Assembly (NCBI RefSeq): GCF_002127325.2
Contig: NC_035449.2
Coordinates: 141,752,820-141,816,819 of the forward strand
Direction of reading: 5' to 3'
Source: Helianthus annuus
Taxonomy: Eukaryota; Streptophyta; Magnoliopsida; Asterales; Asteraceae
Length of the DNA stretch: 64,000 bases
Shown here: positions 24,441 to 36,400 of the stretch, piece after piece
Layout of the letters: each line of letters begins with the position of its first letter
How positions within the stretch are numbered: the first letter of the stretch is position 1
Position numbers and translations under genes: made by a program
The notes under the pieces: model-generated
What the model was told of the DNA's origin: nothing
Databases searched by the model: none
Seen by the model: only the letters and a program-made list of their open reading frames with translations

Positions 24441-25547
24441 ATGCCTCCTCGACGCGAAAACCAGATAGCGACTGCAGAACTGGCAGAGATCATTGCGCAG
24501 CAAATGGCTGCTCAATTCCCAAACCTCTTTGCTCAATGGAACCAAGCCAACAACAACAATAATGCCCACTGCAACTTCAAGACGTTCAACTCAGCTAAAC
24601 CATCAAAGTTTTCTGGGTCTCAAGGAGCGACTGCACTTCTACAATGGTTCGAGAGTTTAGAGAACACCTTCAGACATGTTCAATGTCCAAACGAGCGAAA
24701 GGTAGAATTCGCATCTAGCGTCTTTGAGAAACGAGCCTTGACATGGTGGAATGGTGTGATGAGAGATAGGGTTGCCGATGTGGCACTAGCTCAAACATGG
24801 CAAGAGCTTCGAGCTCTGATGATGAAGGAATTATGTCCTCGTCACGAGATCAGGGCTTTGGAAACGGAGTTCGACGATCTTAAGCAAGTTAGCGGTGAGC
24901 ATCGAGCCTACACGGACCGTTATGAGGAGTTAAGTTTGTTATGCCCGGATATGGTTACACCTTTGGATAAAGCAATCGAAAAGTACATTGATGGCCTCCC
25001 TGACTCAATACAAGACATTGTGACTGGTAGCAACCCTACTACAGTTAGACAGGCCATTGAGCTATCTGCAACCTTGACTGAATCAAAGATCAGGAAAGGT
25101 AAACTTTTCCGAAAAGGTGACAAGAAACCGGTCGGGGAATCGAACCCAATCGGGGAATCAAAGACCATGGATGAACAGACTGAATCCTCTAAAAAGTCAA
25201 AGAAGCGAAAGGCTTCTCAGAACTTCGCCGTGGTCGCTCACAATGGTCAAGCCGTCCCCAACCAACCAGCTCAACCCCTTGCTAGAAAACCATACAATGA
25301 AACTGCACCCTTGTGCAACCAATGTAGCCTCCATCATCACGCCAACGTACAGTGCCGCAAATGCCAAACTTGTGGGCTTATAGGCCACACAGCAAGAGTC
25401 TGCCAAGCTGCAGTTGCGCCAAACCAAGCTGGCAACAATCCTGCTCAAGGTCGTTTTCTACCAGGCTCTTGTTTCAACTGTGGCGAGATGGGTCATTTCC
25501 GAAGAAATTGCCCAAGGCTTGCTAATGCAAATCCAGCTCAGGGATAA
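24441..25547 (+). CDS. Intact Gag of gag-only LTR element
   Basis: This is a 368-residue uninterrupted protein. The start MPPRRENQIATAELAEIIAQ is typical of plant Ty3 Gag. It is preceded by a pyrimidine-rich ctctcatttag that could be a splice acceptor. The capsid-like retrotransposon gag region (about residues 50-215) includes FSGSQGATALLQWFESLE, ALTWWNGV and RYEELSLLCPDMV. A Lys/Ser-rich linker follows. Near the C-terminus are three zinc-knuckle patterns of Cx2Cx4Hx4C spacing: CNQCSLHHHANVQC, CQTCGLIGHTARVC and CFNCGEMGHFRRNC. The role would be particle assembly and RNA binding in the cytoplasm. The protein ends with TAA right after the knuckles and there is no fused protease. It is the only retroelement gag in the window without a stop codon or frameshift, though pol is absent. 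Confidence 0.92.
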   Translation: MPPRRENQIATAELAEIIAQQMAAQFPNLFAQWNQANNNNNAHCNFKTFNSAKPSKFSGSQGATALLQWFESLENTFRHVQCPNERKVEFASSVFEKRALTWWNGVMRDRVADVALAQTWQELRALMMKELCPRHEIRALETEFDDLKQVSGEHRAYTDRYEELSLLCPDMVTPLDKAIEKYIDGLPDSIQDIVTGSNPTTVRQAIELSATLTESKIRKGKLFRKGDKKPVGESNPIGESKTMDEQTESSKKSKKRKASQNFAVVAHNGQAVPNQPAQPLARKPYNETAPLCNQCSLHHHANVQCRKCQTCGLIGHTARVCQAAVAPNQAGNNPAQGRFLPGSCFNCGEMGHFRRNCPRLANANPAQG

Positions 25548-26610
25548 GCATCTGACTGACTAGAAGACAACATCGTTTAGAAATAATCACGTCTTATGTA
25601 TTATTTTCTTTTGTTGTCAAAGTCCAAGAAACAGTTGTTATCGTTGTTTATAAATAAATCTTTTATTTACATTGCAATGTATTGCTGTGGTTGCATGTAT
25701 AAACGACATATCCCTTACAATACCGACAATCAAGAAACTGTAATCCTTAAAGAACAAACTACCCCCAAAATTCTCCCATTCTATAATCGCTTGCGTCTTC
25801 CACGAAATTCCTAAGTACCCGTTTATTCTAAGGAAACGAAGTACAAGGCGCAGGTTACAACACAAGACGAATACCCAAAGTACCACTATAAATCCTTAAT
25901 AGGGTACCTAAGGATTTCCCGTAAGTCCTTAATTGTTGTATACCTTAATTCGAATGTGATGATTCCTTGTAATCAAAAAAACCGAATTTTGGGAGATCTT
26001 CCTATTTTCTCAGATAGATTCCAGTGAACATTGAGACACGTCGACTGGTTTCCATATCCGTGTTCAATCAATAACAAGTTAATAACAAATTATAATCAAG
26101 ATTAAACAATTATGTGACTATGTGCTTATGTGTTCCCTTATGTGTTGTTGTGTGATCCAAATTATGTTATCCAAATCCTCGTAGAATCCTGCATCCTTGT
26201 ACAAGAGATTCATCGTAGGATACCCAAAGGTATTACTTAAAATCCTTAATGGACTTCTACGTTACAGTTAAGTCCCTTGGATTATAAAGTACTACTTCAT
26301 AATTAGACCCCTTGAGTGGTCTAGTTAAACAGGTTCATCCAAAAATCTGGTTAGGGATATCATGTGACAATATAGCTGAAAGGACTCCTTGGTGGCCTAA
26401 CTAAGAAGATCCCCTGTGGATCTAATTAAAAGGACCCGATGGAAGTCTAGTCACCCTCATCACAAGCTTGATATCCTTCCCCAAAACATTACAAAACAAA
26501 CTGTGCGGACTGTGCAAGGGATTACGTAATTATGGATGCATACATAATTATGGAATTTTGTGCACAGAAACCACAGCAAGTTCTGTCATGTGTCTAGAGT
26601 TAACCCTATT
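25548..26610. other. Non-coding 3' region of gag-only element
   Basis: No pol-like translation is found in any frame. Phrases such as tccttaat, ggatttcccgtaagtcc and accccttgagtgg recur loosely, but no clear repeat is seen. It fills part of the place where protease-RT-integrase would lie. Confidence 0.6.
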
Positions 26611-27855
26611 CATTTCCAACTCTGATGAAGCAACCGTTGAAAATGACCCCGTTAGTTCATTTTCCTTTCTGACGATTTATCCGTTGGGGAAATGAATATC
26701 CGTTGTGAAATCCTTCATTTCCAACTCTGATGAAGCAACCGTTGAGAATGAATCCGTTAGTTCATTTTCGTTTCTGACGATTTATCCGTTAGGGAAATGA
26801 ATATCCGTTGTGTAATCCTTCATTTCCAACTCTGATGAAGCAACCGTTGAAGAATGAATCCGTTAGTTCATTTTCGTTTCTGACGATTTATCCGTTGGGG
26901 AAATGAATATCCGTTGTGTAATCCTTCATTTCCAACTCTGATGAAGCAACCGTTGAAAATGACTCCGTTAGTTCATTTTCGTTTCTGAAGATTTATCCGT
27001 TGGAGAAATGAATATCTGTTGTGAAATCCTTCATTTCCAACTCTGATGAAGCAACCGTTGAGAATGAATCCGTTAGTTCATTTTCGTTTCTGACGATTTA
27101 TCCGTTGGGGAAATGAATATCCGTTGTGTAATCCTTCATTTCCAACTCTGATGAAGCAACCGTTGAAGAATGAATCCATTAGTTCATTTTCGTTTCTGAC
27201 GATTTATCCGTTGGGGAAATGAATATCCGTTGTGTAATCCTTCATTTCCAACTCTGATGAAGCAACCGTTGAAAATGACTCCGTTAGTTCATTTTCGTTT
27301 TTGAATATTTATCCGTTGGAGAAATGAATATCCGTTGTGAAATCCTTCATTTCCAACTCTGATGAAGCAACCGTTGAGAATGAATTCGTTAGTTCATTTT
27401 CGTTTCTGACGATTTATCCGTTGGGGAAATGAATATCCGTTGTGTAATCCTTCATTTCCAACTCTGATGAAGCAACCGTTGAAAATGACTCTGTTAGTTC
27501 ATTTTCGTTTCTGAAGATTTATCCATTGGAGAAATGAATATCCGTTGTGAAATCCTTCATTTCCAACTCTGAGGAAGCAACCGTTGGAAATGACTCCGTT
27601 AATTCATTTTCGTTTCTAAAGATTTACCGTTGAGGAAATGAATATCCGTTGTCTAATCCCTCATTTCCAACTCTGAGGAAGCAACCATTGAAAATGACTC
27701 CGCTAGTTCATTTTCGTTTCTGAAGATTTATCTGTTGAGGAAATGAATATCCGTTGTGTAATCCTTCATTTCCATTTCTGATGAAGCAACCATTGAAAAT
27801 GACTCCGTCTGTTCATTTCGTTTCTGAAGAATGACCGTTAAGGAAATGACAGGAC
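26611..27855 (+). repeat. 105-bp tandem array with three-monomer higher-order pattern
   Basis: Twelve units begin catttccaac(tctg) at 26611, 26716, 26821, 26927, 27032, 27137, 27243, 27348, 27453, 27558, 27662 and 27767. Spacing is 104-106 bp. Units 1-3, 4-6 and 7-8 repeat an A-B-C order, seen in the variable word after caaccgttg: aaaatgac, then agaatgaat, then aagaatgaat. This gives a higher-order period of 316 bp. Later units lose the pattern and the last one decays. The array is inside the gag-only element, in front of its polypurine tract. Confidence 0.92.
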
Positions 27856-27936
27856 ATTACTTTGCATATCGCTGATGGTTATTTGGCAGAGTCACAAATA
27901 GACTCCTACGAATGAATTTCGGGACGAAATTTCCTA

Positions 27937-27949
27937 AAGTAGGGGAGAC
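27937..27949 (+). other. Polypurine tract of gag-only element
   Basis: agtaggggagac immediately precedes the 3' LTR. The palindrome aatttcgggacgaaatt lies about 10-20 bp further upstream (27914-27932). Confidence 0.8.
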
Positions 27950-30900
27950 TGTGACACCTGTGTCACCGCGACCATCAAACAAATACCAAGCTGATGAAAT
28001 ATCGTATTTCATACTTGGAATCTTGTATAAATATGTGTATCTATTGCACATATCAATTCTTGTTCAATTTCAAACTTTATGTCGCTTTCTGGAGAATTAT
28101 ACGCAAACTGGTGCGTAAACGTACTCAGTTTAAATGCGAAAAATACTCCAGAACATCAACATATTCTTAACATACCTTAAATAACCTTTACATAACTTAG
28201 AAATAAGTTTTGAAGGCTTTGGTATGGCAAAAACAAGTTAATTCGCTTACAGGGACTAAACTTGACAAACTGCGAAAGTATGCCAATTTGAACTATAACG
28301 AACATTCCGGAATATGTCCATAAGTTAAAAATACCCTAAATATCCTTTACATAGCTTAGAAATAGGCTTTGAGGTGTTTGGTATGCTAAAATAAACTTTT
28401 GGGTCATTCAGGGACTAAAAGTGTCAAAAAGTGCACAAGTTTGCACTTTCAAGCATAACTTACGTTCTGAATACATCCGGACATCCAAAAATTTATGTAA
28501 ACATCCTTATATTATGCCTTAGTGTATGGCATGAGAAAAATCCATTCGTCGCGCAATTTGGATCGTCTTTCGCGCTTTTGCGCATTCCGTCGTAATTAAC
28601 CGAACATCGCGACCGTACGGCCAAACGAACCGACATCCGGGATATTTTTGAGCACATTTTAAGTTCCCTATACTTTAACTTCATTTTAGAGCTTTGAAAT
28701 GGGGTTAACGGGGCTTAAACGTGTCAAAAATGCATCAAATACCAAGTTTTGGGGTTGCAGGGACCAAAACTGTAAATCTGCCAAACTAAGGGCTTACGGA
28801 CCGTAAGCCATAACCCATACGGTCCGTAAGGTGTCCCCAGTACAGCAGATTCAGTTTTTAATGCAGTTGCCTCTTCATGTAGCGAAAGGCCAAGCTGGCC
28901 CTTGTCTCTTCCAGCCAATAAGGGGCAAAACCTGCTGTACCATAACGTTGTGACAAGTGTATGGACAAGATCATGGCACGTTATTCAAGAAACGATCCTA
29001 ACGGCTCTACTTTTCCTATAAATACCCCCCCCTGGTGTAAAACCCACAAGAATCTGATCTAAAACTCTAAGTTTGAGCCATTGCTTCATACCTGAGTTCC
29101 TTGGATCGAGATTAGCATTCGGGGATCCTTTGTGAGTGTTCTTTCATTGTTTTATCGCTTTTCGAGTCCGAAAGTCGAACTATGTTTGACTTTCTGCATT
29201 GACCAGTTTATGGTCAATGCAAAGTTCGTTGGAACTTCATAAAGTGAGCGTGATCACGATGGTTATAGTCCGTAGTGACTATACCTACTGATTACCACGT
29301 TATCTAGGCTCAGTGACGAGTCGTAGTTTCGGCCAAAATGCGCATTCTTGTGTATTTTGTAACCAAACTACTCGTGAGCATCAAAGTCGTTTGTTTTGAT
29401 GCCAAACCTGTTTTCTAAACTTAGTTAAGCATGTTCTAACATGCTTAGCTCGTCACTTTTAGTTTTGTGCATATATAGGGTCGTAAGGTAAGCGATCTAA
29501 ACCATCGCTTATACTTTCGCACCCGACCCATTTGGTCGATCATTAGGATCCGACCAAACACATTAGGTGACCATAGCTATAACCTTTCGAGGTTATACCT
29601 TGTGGTCACGATGTTAGGCGTTCCAAACGCGTTCTACGCGAACGACGCGTTAAGGTAGCATAAGCTACCTAAACGGGTCGTAATGGATCGTAAGCACTTA
29701 GGTTAGGTTTCATTTTAGTATGTAGGCTTTGTTAAACCATATTTCACGAGTCTCCATACTCGTTTGGTTTACGAACCCGCATACTATCCGATCCTCCGAT
29801 ATAGGTCCGGTATATTAACATAGCTACCTATTAGGTGCCGTTTAGTTAACAATGACTTTCGCCTTCCACGGCATGGAGAATTCACCAGTAATTATGTTAA
29901 CTGCAACCAAAGAGTTCGCGATTCAATTCAGTCTAGTTCGATATTCCGTGATCTCTAGCATTATTTGGTTATTATACAAGAACTACAAAGCAATCTCAGG
30001 TGAGTACATTGAACCCCTCTTTTACTGTTTTCCAAACTATTTTGGGGTGAAACACATGTGCCTACTTGTTACTTTCATGCTTTCCGGTTTTCACATCATA
30101 TACTTGCTATGTTCGATAGTACATATATAGTACATGATTTCATTGTGTTTATGCTATGTATGTCCATTGTGTGCATACTTAGCACATCACTTTACAATAC
30201 ATTTCATGCTATGTATGCCCATTGTGTGCGTACTTAGTACATTGCTTTACATTACATGCTATGTATGCCCATTGTGTGCGTACTTAGTACATTGCTTTAC
30301 ATTACATGCTATGTATGCCCATTGTGTGCGTACTTAGTACATTGTTATACATTACATTTCATGCTATATATGCCCATTGTGTGCATACTTAGTACATGGT
30401 TTTACATTGCATTTATTTGTTGCATATGCTCATCCAGCATATGAACACATTATGCTACATTTTGAACCGTTGTAACCATTTGACTATGTGAACCGTCTTA
30501 CCCCTTTGATTACATGAACCGTCTGTAACCGTTGAACCGTGTGAACCTGTTGTATCCGTTGACACGATTTACATTTTGACAGTAGACATTTGACTATACA
30601 TAAACATTTCCACAATTGTTAAACATTTCATCTTGATGGTTTGGTTTGAGTAAGTGATTAAGTAACTAGGCGTGTGTAATATGATACAAGCATGGTGGAT
30701 ACGCCGCTGGTACTTCCTATATATAAGTGTTTGTATGGTATTACATATCGTAGCGTTATTTGAATCATTTCAATTTGAGACATATGACATTTTATACAAA
30801 TAACACACTTTTCACGAGACATTGTTTTACAAACGACTTATCTTATACAAACACATTTTACATGGTTATCTGTTTAACCATACAGTGTCCTCTTATTTTT

Positions 30901-31316
30901 ACATATCATCTGATCTTCTCGTTTTTCAAATGATTTACAAGACAAAGCAAATTACAAGGTTCATGACTAAACATTTTCTCAAACATAAGTCATGAATTCC
31001 GTTTTCACAAAACCAATGTATCTCACAGGCATTTTTATGCTGACGTACCTATTTTCACATGTGTTTTCAGGAGATGATGCATAGGACTTATCAAGACATA
31101 CTTAGGCGGACCTATGCCTTAGTGACTTAAAACGAGACAAGAACTAGTTAATTTATGTTATGTATTCTTTGGTTCTTGTTTAAAGCAATGTATACTTTCA
31201 TGTTTAATTAATAAAACAAAATTCATTTACCATGGATTTGAAACAATTGATTCTGTTACAACACTCCTCGACGTTTCCGCCACGTTTTGTATGTTCTACG
31301 TGGTCGGGGTGTGACA
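27950..31316 (+). repeat. 3' LTR of gag-only element
   Basis: It aligns along its full length with 20571-23830. It carries about 94 bp more at about 29845-29938 and a hairpin ttgacca-gttta-tggtcaa near 29196-29218 that the 5' LTR lacks. The palindrome cttacggaccgtaag at 28793-28807 is intact here but has C-to-T changes in the 5' LTR. Confidence 0.92.
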
Positions 31317-31445
31317 GTGTCAGTCTAGGAGACTGGGAGGCTAGTGGGACTAGGAAAATTATGTGATTTCTTACTTGGTGACTAATGTGTTTACCTGATT
31401 GTATGACTGATTATTTGTGCATATTTGTGTTTATGTTACAGACAC

Positions 31446-33059
31446 ATGGACTCGCCCGGTACTGGCGACTCAGACACCACAGGACCTAGACCTATAGTAT
31501 CTGATGACCTAGCATCTTCAGAGCACGAGGTGCACACGTCGGACGTTTCTAGCACGGACGAGGACGACTTCCAGCCCTTCGCGCTACCTAACGAGGCTGA
31601 TGAGCTCGCCGATGGCCCTCTTGTTGAGTACCTACCGTTAGTGGAGATCCCTGCTCCCGTACCCTTAGCTGTTTACCCTGCCTACGATTTACTTCTTGAC
31701 GCCGAGGCTGACGGCGATATTGATCTGTTTGACGATGATCTCCTAGAGGACGATGAGGAGGGCGAGGCTCTCATAGCCGATGGAGGACTTTTACTGTTTG
31801 CAGATGCTCCAGCTGCGGAGTCACCTGCACACTCACCTGCTCCAGACTCCTTCGAGTCTGTGGCCTCCGCACCTTCCCACACTCTGAGCGCACAGCACTT
31901 TTCACATGGTTCAGATCCTGACCAGGCATCCTCTGTTGCCCCTATTCCTAGCTTTGCTTTCGACCATGATGATGTGGAGGATTCCGATCCTATCTTTCCC
32001 CCAGGGTTCGACCCGGATTAGGATATAGAGTTTATACCTATGGATCAGCCTATGGAGGATCCAGTCGACCCAGCTGACCCAGTGGATCCCATTGACCCTG
32101 AGTTTGACTTTGAGATGGCTTTTGATGATCCCAAGCCTGCCATGGCCCCTGAGCAGGCAGCAGCTCTAGACCCTGTGCACGAGCATGACCCCGTTCATGT
32201 TGGCATGCCTATTGAGCCTGTGATTGCTGACCCACCTGTTGATGATCACCCGGTGGATGCTCCATTGTTGGAGGACGATCATGTCATTACTGCTGATCAT
32301 GTTGATCACCCACTTATTGCTGATGCACCCGTTCACCCTCTTGTTGCTCCCCCACCTGATCCCGTTCCACTAGAGCCCGAGCATGCACTATTCATGACCC
32401 ACATGGATCCACCAGATGAGCATGCACAGCACGGGTGGATTCCTGCTGATGATGAGGTTCCACCTATTCCCCCTCAGATCACTGATACTCGTCACGTTGA
32501 TTTCTCCTTTTCATTCCCTCAGTTTACACCTCCAGCGCGACCTGGAGAGGATTCCTCGGCCCATCCCGTTGGGCATGTGCCGACATCTGTTCCCTTCATG
32601 CCACAGTTTCCACCTGTTTTACCCCCTGTTTCTCCATTTCGTGTGGCACCTTTTGATCCCACCAGTGAGCCATTCCTTTGGTCGTCACCACCTGTCATGC
32701 CACCGACCGACCCCTACCATCCCTTCCACATGGGGCACACTATTGAGGACGTCTTGATGTCTTTTGTCGCTCGGCACGAGGCACACACACAGCGCATTCA
32801 GGAGCTTGAGAGAGCTCAGCCGTCGCCGTGTCAGTGCCAGGGTCAGACCCACTCTCTTTTGCAGCCTTCTCGACCTGTACCCCCAGATTATGCTGCACGC
32901 CTCTTTGCACTAGAGCAGCAGGTTGCTTCTTTCCTTCGTACTCAGAGAGCCATGGAGGAGGACTGGCTCCAGTTGCGTCGTTTGTTTTACACTCACTTCC
33001 CCCTCCTCCACCGCCATCCGTATAGAGCTCATCAGTGTCGTTTGGGTAGACGTTGGTGA
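31446..33059 (+). pseudogene. Acidic, proline-rich ORF upstream of gag (one in-frame stop)
   Basis: A single reading frame runs from ATG 31446 (MDSPGTGDSD) to TGA 33057-33059, broken only by TAG at 32019-32021 (codon 192). Without that stop it would be about 537 residues. The N-terminal part is rich in Asp/Glu (LFDDDLLEDDEEGEA). The middle repeats Asp/Pro/Val/His words (VDPADPVDPIDPEFD, VDDHPVDAPLL, VDHPLIADAPVHPLV). The C-terminal 120 residues contain two likely helical or coiled segments (IEDVLMSFVARHEAHTQRIQ and FALEQQVASFLRTQRAMEED). A splice-acceptor-like ttatgttacag sits just before the ATG. It lies between the hairpin leader and gag of the Tekay-like element. I recognise no enzyme or Gag motif, and its function is unknown. 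The stop could be a C-to-T change of CAG. Confidence 0.7.
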
Positions 33060-33456
33060 GAAGACGGCGATTGCTTTTGATTGCACAGCATTTTTGGAGA
33101 CTACTTTCTGATTATGACTTTTGTTGACTTTGTACATGGGATGTAGTGACACTGATTTGATATAGTTTTTGGACAGGGGTGATGTAGCCCCTAGTCGATT
33201 GATGTTGTATGACACTGTGATGTGCTGATACACTTACTTTGTGGTCTCGATATATGGCAATCGCAGTATTCTCATCATATTTGATGCTTGATTGATTATT
33301 TATGTTTTTATGACATGGGATGTTGTGTGAATGATATTTGTGACAAGAGATGATATGTGAATGATATATTGATAACATGAGATGTTATGTACTATTACTA
33401 TTATTATATACGTGCGCTTTACTATGGCCTGACCGACGTAAACACATCTTTAGAAG
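33060..33456. other. Spacer between upstream ORF and gag
   Basis: No ORF is credible. Repeated words such as tgatatgtgaatgatat and gacatgggatgtt occur at 33120-33390. tctttag at 33450, just before the gag ATG, could be a splice acceptor. Confidence 0.5.
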
Positions 33457-36400
33457 ATGCCGTCGAGACGTCAACAACCGCAGATGCCTACCAATCAGGC
33501 AGAACTCCAGCAAATCATTGTTGTTGCCATCGCACAATACGCCGCCTCTCAAGGAGGGACTAGTGGAAGCAACTCAGGCAACACTGGCAACAACAACAAC
33601 CCACCTCATGGTAATACTAAGTCATTTAGACCTACCATGACCTAATTGGATATCTATAGCAAAGATGCTAATGCCGTTCACATGTTACACTATACGTGCA
33701 GGGTGCACCTATAAGCAGTTTCTAGACTGTAAGCCAGTCAACTTTGATGGCACAGGAGGTGCTGTCGCCTTTGTTCGTTGGGCTGAGAAAACTGAATCTG
33801 TTCTTCGCATGAGCAAATGCACACTAGATCAGCAAGTCACCTATATCTCTGGGCTATTCTTGGATGGAGCCCTATCGTGGTGGAATTTGCAAGTACAGAC
33901 ACTTGGTGAAGCTGCTGCCTACGCGCTAACCTGGACCGAACTGAAGGAACTTATGCGCAAAAAGTACTGTTCCCGCACTGAAATCCAAAGATTGGAGACA
34001 GAGTTCTGGTATTTAAAGATGGAAGGTCCAAAGATCGCAGAATACGTTCAGAGGTTTCATGACTTATCGCATGTGGTACCCTACATGGTCACTCCAGAGT
34101 TCAAAAGGATTGAACGTTTTATCTGGGGATTAGCTCCTCAAATCATAAGCATGGTGACCTCCTCCAAGCCTGCGACTATTACTGAGGCGATTGATTTGAG
34201 CGTGGCTCTCACAGAGGAGGCTATTCGCCTGAACAAGTTTGATGAAGCTGAGCCAAAGAAGAAAGAGACTCATGTGGAGTCATCAGGAGGTAACAAGCAA
34301 AAGTTTTCGAACTTCAAGCAAGGCACTAGCGGTGTGCTTAAGAAAGGGGAAGCAAGCACGCCAGCTCAGGTTACAGCTGGTAGTGGAAAGAAAGGAAAGG
34401 GATACATGGGCACCCAGCCCAAGTGTAATACCTGCCAGCGCCACCATTCTGGCCGTTGTGGTTTGAAAGTCTGTGAAGCTTGTGGAAAAACTGGCCACTT
34501 GAAGGAATCTTGTTGGGCCATAGCTGGCCAGAGAGGTCAGGGAGGATTCGGAAACAGCAACACCAACCGGGGCGGAAATGGAAATCACCCACAAGTGAAC
34601 AATGGAGGTGATGGAAATCGAGTTAACAATGCTAATCAAGCGGGCGCTGTGAATCGTAATCAGAGGAATAACCAAGCTGGTGGAAATGGGCAAAGATCCG
34701 GATGCTTCAACTGTGGTGATCTTGGGCACTATAAGAGGAACTGCCCAGAGTTAAACCAAGCCCGTGGAAGAGTGTTTAACATTGAAGCGAGGGAGGCGCG
34801 CCAGGATCCCAATGTTGTCACTGGTACGTTCCCTGTAAACCAACACTATGCATCCGTTTTATTTGATACTGGCGCCGATTATAGCTTCGTATCATTAGAG
34901 TTTAAGAATATGCTTGGTTTAGCCGCTAGTAAATTAGATGTTCCGTACTCGATCGAATTGGCTAATGGAAAGTTGGTAGAAGCCAATGAAGTTATCAGAG
35001 GTTGTGTGATCGAATTGGGAGAGCGTGAGTTTGCTCTGGATCTACTACTAGTCCAGTTGGGAAGCTTCGACGTGGTGGTAGGAATGGATTGGTTATCAGG
35101 CAACAAGGATGAGATAGTTTGTCATGAAAAGGTAGTTCGTATTCCAACTGAGGATGGTGAGACCATTGTGGTTCACGGAGAGAAGCGTGATACGCCGTTA
35201 AGGATTATCAGCTGCCTCAAAGCGCGAAAATGTTTACAGAAGGGATGTGCTGCCTTTCTGGCACACATTGTGGATAAGAAAGTTGAAGAACCGAAGATCG
35301 AAGACATCCCTGTCGTGAGGGAATATCCAGAAGTCTTCCCAGAGGACTTGCCTGGATTGCCGCCTCAGAGACAAGTGGAATTTCACATCGACTTAGTTCC
35401 AGGCGCCGCACCTGTGGTTAAGGCACCTTATAGACTTGCTCCGTCTGAGATGCAAGAACTGTCGACACAACTTCAGGAGTTGTTAGACAAGGGATTTATC
35501 CGACCAAGCTTCTCGCCTTGGGGAGCTCCAGTTTTCTTTGTCAAGAAGAAGGACGGTAGCCTTCGAATGTGCATCGACTACCGGGAATTAAACAAGCTGA
35601 CGATCAAGAATAGATACCCTCTGCCGAGGATTGATGATCTGTTTGACCAACTGCAAGGTTCAAGCTTTTACTCTAAGATCGACCTTCGATTTGGATACCA
35701 TCAGTTAAGGATACAAGAGGAGAGTATCCCGAAGACAGCCTTCAGAACTCGATATGGACACTACGAGTTTCTAGTCATGCCGTTTGGGTTGACAAACGCA
35801 CCTGCAGTGTTCATGGATTTGATGAATAGAGTTTGCAAGCCGTATTTGGATAAGTTCGTGATAGTGTTCATCGATGATATCTTGATTTATTCAAAGACGA
35901 AGGCCGAGCACGAACAGCATCTTAGAGCTATTCTGGAGTTGCTGAAGAAGGAACAGCTGTATGCCAAGTTCTCTAAGTGCGAGTTTTGGATACGAGAAGT
36001 CCAGTTCCATGGACACGTGGTGAATGGAGATGGAATTCATGTTGATCCCACAAAGATCGAAGCGATCAAGAATTGGGAAACGCCAAAGACGCCAACTGAG
36101 ATTCGGCAATTCTTGGGTTTCGCTGGCTATTATCGAAGGTTCATTGAGAATTTTTCAAAGATTGTTCAACCATTGACGCTCCTCACGCAGAAAGATAAGA
36201 AGTTTGATTGGGGAATCAAACAGGAAGAAGCGTTCCAGATATTGAAGGAAAAGCTCTGCAACGCGCCAATCTTAGCACTACCGGAAGGTACAGATGATTT
36301 CGTGGTATACTGTGACGCCTCACGTCAAGGATTGGGTTGCGTGTTGATGCAACGCCAAAAGGTTATTGCTTACGCGTCACGCCAGCTGAAAGTGCACGAA

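Larger units (their letters stand above)
20571..31316 (+). mobile_element. Gag-only LTR retrotransposon (TR-GAG type)
   Basis: LTRs at 20571-23830 and 27950-31316 are flanked by the 5-bp TSD gtgtc (20566-20570 and 31317-31321). A primer-site variant (tggtatcggagc) is at 23838-23849. One complete gag (24441-25547) is present and no protease, RT, RNase H or integrase. The space before the 3' LTR holds non-coding sequence and a 105-bp tandem array. The polypurine tract agtaggggagac lies just before the 3' LTR, preceded by the AATTTCGGGACGAAATT palindrome seen in the Tekay-like elements. Non-autonomous plant elements with only gag have been described as TR-GAG. It probably depends on the enzymes of a Ty3 partner. 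Confidence 0.88.

Noticed and set aside
26611..27855. Regular repeats considered as a CRISPR array or a centromere
   Set aside because: Repeats are contiguous 105-bp monomers without unique spacers, in plant DNA. Only 12 units inside one element, so not a centromeric array.
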